Part shown: in pieces, positions 58,201 through 64,000 of the stretch
Layout: every line of letters starts with the position of its first letter
Position numbering within the stretch: position 1 is the stretch's first letter
Assembly (NCBI GenBank): GCA_028583415.1
Contig: CM053275.1
Location: forward strand, 85,678,278 to 85,742,277
Reading direction: 5' to 3'
DNA from: Protea cynaroides
Taxonomy: Eukaryota; Streptophyta; Magnoliopsida; Proteales; Proteaceae
Length of the DNA stretch: 64,000 nucleotides
Translations under genes and position numbers: made by a program
Notes under the pieces: model-generated
The model's input: only the letters and a program-made list of their open reading frames with translations
The model's database searches: none
What the model was told of the DNA's origin: nothing

Positions 58201-58328
58201 AACAAGATCTCAAAATTCTGCTAACCCAACTACTAGCACCATTCAAGCCAGACTGAAGGAGAAAAAAAGTAGAGAAGGCAGAACAGAATAAGAAAAGAGC
58301 TAAAACCAATGATGGAAGAATTGGATGA
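55250..58328 (+). pseudogene. mudrA-type MULE transposase, six lesions
   Basis: Start at ATG 55250 (MGDPISLIYVYG), a PB1/ubiquitin-like N-domain common in plant MULEs. Then a KKT-rich basic stretch (residues 120-155), an Asp/Glu-rich GDE repeat (205-310), the MuDR DNA-binding domain with VCVEEGCNWRIHAS, and a DDE core: Asp in GLDGCHLK (56819), Asp in MSDKQKG (57013), Glu in NNMSESFNQWI. A SWIM finger CGCGYWESSGLPCKHA and a CCHC knuckle CVNCKEIGHNRRTC follow. One intron, 57025-57118. Lesions: TAA 56429 (between SKH and CGK), one-base loss near 56955, TAA 57152, one-base loss near 57436, TAG 57850, TGA 58039. A last exon (from about 58152, RKRMANKVDG) may end near 58289-58328. No active enzyme is expected. 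Confidence 0.88.
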
Positions 58329-58600
58329 TTACCCTTGGATGATTGTAAAAGTGACATTTGGATGAATTTTTATGGCTTCGGATTATGTTTATGGATGAAT
58401 GTGTTGGATTATGTTTATGGATGACTATAAAACTATATTTGGATGAATTTTTATGGTTTCAGATTATGTTTATGGATGACTGTGTTGGTTATGTTTATGG
58501 ATGATCGTAAAACTATATTTGGATGAATGTTTATTTATGGTTTGGTTGGATGATTGTAAAACTATTCTTGGATGACTGTAAAACTACTTTGAATAAAGGG
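58320..58600. repeat. Degenerate TTATGGATGA tandem repeats
   Basis: Units of about 80-90 bp containing TTATGTTTATGGATGA, TAAAACTATATTTGGATGAA and GTTTC/TTCGGATTATG, three to four copies with decay. They lie in the 3' region of the MULE transposase gene, between the two convergent genes. Confidence 0.75.
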
Positions 58601-59319
58601 TTTTAGGATTATTGTACCTGTAACAGTTACACTGTGTTTCAGATTGCATACTTTCTGTAACAGATATAGGTTATATATGCTTAAGTGTTATATTTGCTTA
58701 AGTATTAGTTTCTAAAATGTGAGTTGAAATTCAGATCAAACAGGTAGTAAATTTTATGTGAGTGTCTATTTTCTTAATAGGTTGTGAGGATATGTGCTTA
58801 AGTGTCCCACAGGTTCCTTGTTGTGAGGATATGGGAATGAAAATGAAGGCAATCTCCCTAAACTTAGAACCTAAGAAACCTATATGTAAGTGAGGCCTTG
58901 TGGCAATCTCTCTGAATTTTGTCCCACATTTTTCTTGTTGTGAGGATTTCTAGTTTAGATAAGATTATACCAAAGAAACCTAAAATGTAAGTGACTTAAT
59001 CACCAAAGCTAGAATAATGATTTTTTTCACAAATTTGAAACAAAATTGATTCATTGGAAGAATCTTTTGGGTCTTCCAATATCAATAGGTTGATTGTTTT
59101 GCTCCTGTATCTTCCAAAAGGGTCAGGTTCCCCTGCTTCTTCTTCATCGGCCCTAAAAGTGAGAGAGATAGTCGGTTCATCAGTTCACGTGCTGGCTGGC
59201 ATCGGCTGCTCCCTCTGCTTCTGGTTTCGTGGGATCAATTCTTTAGTTAACAGAAAAGAAATATTACATTCAAGTTCTCCATTGACAAAAAAAATTGTTC
59301 AACCAAACAAGTTGAGCAA
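58601..59319. other. Interval between the convergent MULE genes
   Basis: AT-rich. Repeated TTGTGAGGATAT.TG words at 58785-58835. A plus-strand ORF at 59054-59323 has no protein features and overlaps the 3' end of the minus-strand gene only at its tip. Confidence 0.4.
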
Positions 59320-59697
59320 TTAGACTTTTACAACGACTACAATAAACACTACAACGTAGAAAGAAAATGTTAATTGGCACATCGTCTTCAAATCTACGAC
59401 CAATTTCTCCAACTTCTCCAATTTCTTCACAATTGTCTTCAAAGAGCGGTTATCATTGTTCAAACTTTGCAATTCATTGCCATTATCCACCATGACTCGT
59501 TCATTGGTCACTTCTTCTTCTATAGGAGAACACCAATGGAAAAACTTGCAATGTTTGTTCAGATAATAATAGTAAAGCATATTCTTTTTCTGTTCAGATT
59601 CTGAAATCTTGACAGGTGCTCTTAGGCCACATATACAATTGATGTTTTGAAACCAAAAGGGCCTGGAGTTGATGGAGGTAGAACTCAGTGAAGCCAT
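59320..59697 (-). CDS. GRF-zinc-finger-like, coiled-coil, membrane-tail protein of the MULE
   Basis: Intact 125-codon ORF on the opposite strand to the transposase, inside the MULE. An acceptor-like TTCATTTGTAG lies 9 bp before ATG. Residues 1-15 are Ser-rich. NCICGLRAPVKIS and HCKFFHW (about 20-56) give the first and last Cys and the aromatic end of a GRF finger; the usual Asn-Pro-Gly-Arg-Phe centre and its third Cys are replaced by a Tyr-rich MLYYYYLN, so zinc binding is doubtful. Residues 75-105 (SLKTIVKKLEKLEKLVVDL) form a Leu-heptad coiled coil, and 108-125 is a hydrophobic tail (FSFYVVVFIVVVV), a probable C-terminal membrane anchor. Such GRF/coiled-coil/TM proteins are numerous and uncharacterised in plants. 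Its position mirrors mudrB, but the sequence is not recognisably MURB. Confidence 0.72.
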   Translation of the reverse strand: MASLSSTSINSRPFWFQNINCICGLRAPVKISESEQKKNMLYYYYLNKHCKFFHWCSPIEEEVTNERVMVDNGNELQSLNNDNRSLKTIVKKLEKLEKLVVDLKTMCQLTFSFYVVVFIVVVVKV

Positions 59698-60090
59698 TTA
59701 TCTTAACTACAAATGAAAGGAAACAAGTAAATAGAATAAAATTCAAACAATTTAGATTGCAAAATTAAGAAGTAACCTTTGTTTGGTTGATCCATCATAT
59801 CATTTTTCTTAAACTCGCAAGTCTGCCGTTCCTAAATTTTTTCCAGTAAGATAGTAATGTTTGGCAATAAAGTTTTCCTGGTTTTTGTTACTTAAACCAA
59901 GCGAGAGAAACCTTACTCAGATTTGAGCCTCATTTCTCTGTTCCAATTTGAGATCAGATTACTTTCTTATTAATTGAGCAAAGAAACTTGGCCCTCTTGA
60001 TGTGTTAGTATACTACTAACATTGGCTGATATCACATCCAATACATTGAACCTTTTTTGTAGATGTTAAGAAACGTATCTCCTTTTCAAT

Positions 60091-60091
60091 C

Positions 60092-60122
<31 letters not shown>
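60091..60122. repeat. Poly(A) run
   Basis: About 28-30 A residues in the MULE right arm. The surrounding 59698-60520 shows no gene. Confidence 0.9.
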
Positions 60123-60127
<5 letters not shown>

Positions 60128-60519
60128 TTGGTGACCTAGTTTAGATGTCTTTGCTATAGCGATGGAGTGCAATGGTGTAAACGTTCTAATATGCAAAATT
60201 TTTGGTTGTTTTTAGGGTTTGGGGGTTTAGTGTTTAGGGTAAAATACAAAAGGTTTTATGAGCAAAGAGTTTAGTTATGACTTCGAACCTTAGAATTGCT
60301 GCTCAGAATCCCACAAGCAAATCCTGCTAGCAGACGATGGGTTAAAGATGAGAAGATGTAAGGGATTAATGTGAAGGTAATGGCGATTGACGAAGCAGGG
60401 ATGAAGAAGGATGAAGAAGAACAGAAACAAAATATATAACAGCGGCAATAACCCAGAGTTTTGACATCTATGACTTCCGATTAAGCATGGAAGAAGAAGA
60501 ATGAAAGGAAACCTACCTC

Positions 60520-60576
60520 TGCTCTGCTGCTGCGATGGCTCCGCTGCTGCGATGGCTCCGCTGCTGCGATGGCTTT
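60520..60576. repeat. 17-18-bp minisatellite, three units
   Basis: CTGCTGCGATGGCTCCG repeated three times near the right end of the MULE. Confidence 0.85.
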
Positions 60577-60751
60577 CTTCTCCCCGACTAGAAAGACATA
60601 ACGTCTTAAGACCAGATGTCTTTGATGGCTAAGTCGTTCCTTCTTAATAACAAACTGTTGAGGTTATTTTGGCCTTTTGGAATAAGTTGTAATGGTGTTA
60701 GAGAGGGTAAAATTATATATTTACCCTCTTTGTTTACAAATGGTTGAACCA

Positions 60752-60833
60752 GGGGGTAACTCGTCCAGTTCAGCAAACTATTAAGGTAACTAGAATCGGG
60801 TTAAAGTACAGGGGTGGTATGTGTCAATTACCC
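60752..60833 (-). repeat. Right terminal inverted repeat of the MULE
   Basis: Reverse complement of 53439-53520, identical for the outer 59 bp. Confidence 0.92.
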
Positions 60834-61620
60834 TATTAACTAAAATAGATTCTTTTGAGAGGCTTACCATGAGCTCGCGCTACACCGGAGCAGAGCCTCG
60901 TTGACACCATAGGCCCACTGTCGAGATAGCATTGGTCGCGGAGAGAATCTTCCATAAGAGCCATTTGATCCTTGCAAAAAGGCTGGATTTCTTTTAAACC
61001 GCCCGATCGGCTTCATAGCGTCTGAGGCAATCTAGTTTGATCATTGCCATCAGGTCGGGATATCTGTTGCCGCTGTACAATACATGCGCTACACCGAAGC
61101 GATGTCTTAGTTGTTCATCAGAAATGGCTGTCGGATTCTGATTGGTTGATAAGGTATCTTCTCTAATGGCCATTAGATTCATACCAAAAAGGTGGGATCA
61201 ATTGATGACCATCGGATCTGTTAGATCCGGTCAAAGATGATCGGGATTAATCGTGACCTCTAGATCAGGATAAGGAGCCCTGTTTCACAATAGGCGCGCA
61301 TCACCACATGATGGGATAACAACCATGCGATGCGGCTCATCTAATAAATTTGCAATTGGCCAATCAAAACTCACGTGGGAGGATCTCGACTCGACCTCCG
61401 CACAACATTGGATACCGCCATTTTGTAAGCCATCCGATAAGAATATGAGTTGCGTGGCTCCATCTTGGCCGCGGATCTTGAATATTCCCTTTTTGTAACT
61501 GCCGAAAATGCCCCTAAACATTTTGAAGAAAATGGCCTTTGTATCCTTTTTTTTATAAACCTACTCAGAGATGCAAAACTTCATGAGGACACTTTCTCTC
61601 TCCTTGTAATTTGACAAACA

Positions 61621-61731
61621 GGTGGAGTGCGTACGGGAGGCCTGGGCCTTTGGGCAAGCGCACAAGTGGCAGGTTGCTGGCCTACTAGCTTGCGGGCTTG
61701 CTACCTGCTGGCTTGCGGGCCTGCTGCCTAA
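61621..61731. repeat. GC-rich GCTTGCGGGC repeats
   Basis: Imperfect units GCTTGCGGGCTTGCTACCTG and GCTTGCGGGCCTGCTGCCT between LTR family 2 and the next LTR. Origin unknown. Confidence 0.5.
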
Positions 61732-62262
61732 TGTAAGACCCGCACTCCACTAACTTGGTCTAACTGTGTCATGCCAGGTCTTCCCATCATTCCTGGACCA
61801 AGTGGACCGAGCGTGTGAAGATAGATCACAAACCAGGTATGAGAATCGAATTAAAAACATTGAAAACATACCTAAGGTCGCATACCTAGGTAGGTATGGT
61901 CGACCATAAGGAAGGGAACAAAAATCTCAAATCCAGAATCCCACGGTCGATGATTTCAACCCTACGATCGATGATTTATGCGACCGTATGATCGACCGTG
62001 AGACCACAGATCAGACTCCGAGTTTTGAAAACTTTCCTAAATTAAGGGATTGCTTTCTTAATTGAAAGATGACTCTATATGGAGAGTTTTTTTCTATATA
62101 AAGGACGTCCCTCAACCGTTTTTCACTCTTTTAGAACATTAGTAAACCCTAGAGAAAGAGAAGGGAAGAGAAGGAAAAGAAAGAAAATAAGGAAAAGCTA
62201 AGGAAATGAATTTGTTGAGAAGAGATTGGCTCTCTATCACAAGCAAATGTATGAGCCTAATC
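61732..62262 (-). repeat. LTR family 1, copy D (3' part, interrupted)
   Basis: In plus sense it begins TGTAAGACCCGCACTCC, the reverse complement of the family 1 LTR end, and extends back into the LTR to the block GAGCCTAATC, where copy E is inserted. Left flank CCTAA (61727-61731). The rest lies beyond the window. Its motif cluster carries CGGTCG/CGACCG and TGGTCGACCATA. Confidence 0.75.
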
Positions 62263-64000
62263 TATCACACCCCAATTCTGGACTAACCAGAATGGTGTGA
62301 TGAACCGTCAATAAACCAACGGTTCAACCAGGATCTCGTATAGGCTATGCCAACCATGTTAAACCAAAACACATTATACATTAATCAGAGATAATAAAGT
62401 AAATAGTGGAAGTCTTATTAATAATGAACTGAGGTCTAATCATGATAAATAATTAATATTCTAGTTATCTCCAAGTAACCAAAACATAATTTAATACATA
62501 TTACAAATATCCAAATACGAAAGTTGAACACTAGTGCATCCATAGTTGAAACGCTCGCTTAACGAATCATAATAGTCCTCCACAACTTGCTCATCCATAG
62601 CCGCCACCTATTCATATGTTGGCGTGTCGACAAAATCTTTAACCGTAATACCTGCAACATCATAAACTAAAAAGAATTACGCGCGCGAGGGTCAGCTCTC
62701 CAACTTGAGCTCAGTGAGAAAACAAAACAATGCAACAAACATATGCATGCATTCAATTCATATCTTTTGTCTGGTTTATAAATTTACAATGTGCTATAGA
62801 AAGGATTGGTGGCCGCTACACCTCTATACACGAGTGTGTGAAGCTGCCTAATGGATCAAACACCATTGCCGTCCCACATGCACCCATCATGGAATAGAGA
62901 TAGAGCTAAAGTGCCCAGATCAAACACCGCATAACACTTCCCCTAACGCCCTACCCATACCAACATGTAAGCCCCTATTAGCGAGGGCTTACAAAATGGA
63001 CTCGCAACTAATCAATCTTAATGCCAAACAGTGTATCCAAAGCCTCACCCCAGCATCCCTCAATACGTCCATAGAGATAGAGCTAAGGCCCCCCGGCAGA
63101 GTCAGAGACTACACGGTCTGAGACCACCTCCTCTGATGTCCTACTACGTAATAGTTCTGCTAAGGTAATGGCGATACGATGTAATAGTTCTGCTAAGGTA
63201 ATGACGATACGACGATGTCAGTGGACAAGACTTGAGTAGAGATAGAGCTAGAGTCTTGTGACTAGGATGAACCACAGTGTCACATCCTCCCCCTGATGCT
63301 CTACTTGCATCAAGCTCACTAACCACACACATACATTCACATGCCTATTCCTAACATCTTTATCATCATCATGTTATAAATAAACATAATTAAATATGCA
63401 TGAGCAGTAATAGCAGGAATATTGGATGACATGTGAAATGTACATTACAAGCATACAAGCATGGAATCATTCATGACATTAGACTCAATAAGTAAAACAG
63501 TTTGTTATTAGACAATTAGTTTAGGTCTTGTTCCCTCACCTTTGGTCGATGATTGTTCCTCGTTATAGCTTTATAAATCACTTTTAGACCACTTGGAAAC
63601 ATAAAATTTATAAATTTTAAATTAAAGTTAATTTCCATAAATTCAGACTTCCAGAAACTGAGTGGTCGCAGGTGCGGCTGCACCTGTGGTCTCAGTTTCT
63701 ATGACCACAGGATGTGTGGTCGCAAGGTGTGGTCGCATATCATGCGACCAGACATGCGACCACACCCTCCCTGAAACTTCCTCGAGGGCGTGTGGTCGAC
63801 ATGTGTGGTCGCATACCATGCGACCATACATGCGACCACACCCTCCCTGAAACTTTCCCGAGGGCGTGTGGTCGCTATGTGTGGTCGCATACCATGCGAC
63901 CATACATGCGACCACACCCTCCCTAGAATTTTCCCGAAGGTGTGTGGTCGATTATGTGTGTCTCGTGTAGTCACATATCATGCGATCACACATGCGACCA
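62263..64000 (+). repeat. LTR family 1, copy E (runs off the window)
   Basis: Starts TATCACACCCCAATTCTG (TG mutated to TA), inserted into copy D at TAATC (62258-62262). Collinear with copies A and B: GATAGAGCTA blocks at 62895, 63075 and 63240, then the TGGTCG/CGACCA cluster, here amplified into a tandem array. Whether it is solo or a full element cannot be seen. Confidence 0.8.
63709..64000. repeat. 76-bp tandem array in LTR copy E
   Basis: Units start near 63709, 63784, 63860 and 63936. Each holds TGTGGTCGCATACCATGCGA and CCATACATGCGACCACACCC followed by TCCCTGAAACTTTCCCGAGG. The array reaches the window edge. Confidence 0.85.

Larger units (their letters stand above)
53439..60833 (+). mobile_element. 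Mutator-like element, 7395 bp, two genes
   Basis: Exact 9-bp TSD TATTAACTA (53430-53438, 60834-60842). The terminal inverted repeats are identical over 59 bp, beginning GGGTAATTGACACATACCAC, and remain similar to about 85 bp. It encodes a mudrA-type transposase on the plus strand (55250-58328, decayed) and a GRF-zinc-finger-like protein on the minus strand (59320-59697, intact). The convergent two-gene layout recalls maize MuDR. It is inserted in LTR family 2 copy 3. Confidence 0.92.
52141..61620 (+). repeat. LTR family 2, copy 3 (holds the 7.4-kb MULE)
   Basis: Starts TGTTGATCACAGGTTGACAC. Family sequence is 52141-53438 and 60843 to about 61560-61620, close to 2.0 kb like the other copies. 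The right end is not resolved because the final AACATAAAGTC block was not found, so no TSD is claimed. Confidence 0.6.

Noticed and set aside
59054..59323. 89-codon plus-strand ORF in the MULE
   Set aside because: No features, and the opposite strand nearby carries the better supported GRF-like gene.

Overview
The window is nuclear DNA of a flowering plant. The coding remnants are plant-type (GRAS N-terminus, SKP1-like fragment, an EF-hand gene with short exons and GT-AG introns), and most of the sequence is plant transposable elements: Ty1/copia, solo LTRs, BED/DUF659 hAT, Mutator-like elements (MULEs), RTE-type and L1-type LINE tails, and MITEs. Nothing bacterial, viral or organellar was seen. 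The species cannot be named from the sequence.

Host gene: one apparently intact gene is read on the minus strand. It has six exons between about 30.9 kb and 2.0 kb and encodes a protein of about 270-300 residues with a ubiquitin-interacting-motif-like segment and a C-terminal EF hand. All junctions are GT-AG and phase-compatible. Its fourth intron (2742-28026) is about 25.3 kb and holds an RTE LINE relic, a copia element inserted into a copia element, and several hAT elements. Upstream (31.7-37.5 kb, minus strand) lies a broken GRAS/SCARECROW-like gene, interrupted by a hAT MITE (36218-36995, TSD GGTAATAG) and a solo LTR (31862-36144, TSD GGTTC) that itself holds a second solo LTR (33067-35349, TSD AAATC).

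Copia nest (5.3-26.1 kb): a minus-strand element (halves 5305-7020 and 20026-26072) was split in its RNase H domain by a plus-strand relative (7021-20025, TSD ACACA). The inserted element has a tandem duplication of its 3' end and carries a 4.85-kb hAT transposon (7579-12426) in its 5' LTR. Two further hAT relatives (24260-25132, 25213-25803) sit in the 5' LTR of the minus-strand element.

From 39.8 to 64 kb there are more layers: a MULE (39831-44072, TSD TAAATTTTT) carrying a SKP1-like fragment and a solo LTR; a second MULE (44244-47274, TSD AAAAAATAT) inside a LINE tail and itself holding a solo LTR; a second LTR family (copies at 47590-49708 and 52141-~61620); a hAT MITE (50334-51189); and a 7.4-kb MULE (53439-60833) with 59-bp perfect termini and an exact 9-bp TSD (TATTAACTA). 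That MULE carries a decayed mudrA-type transposase and, convergent to it, an intact ORF for a GRF-zinc-finger-like, coiled-coil, membrane-anchored protein. The window ends in an LTR inserted into an oppositely oriented LTR of the same family. Target-site duplications were read by eye and give a relative order of insertion for most layers.
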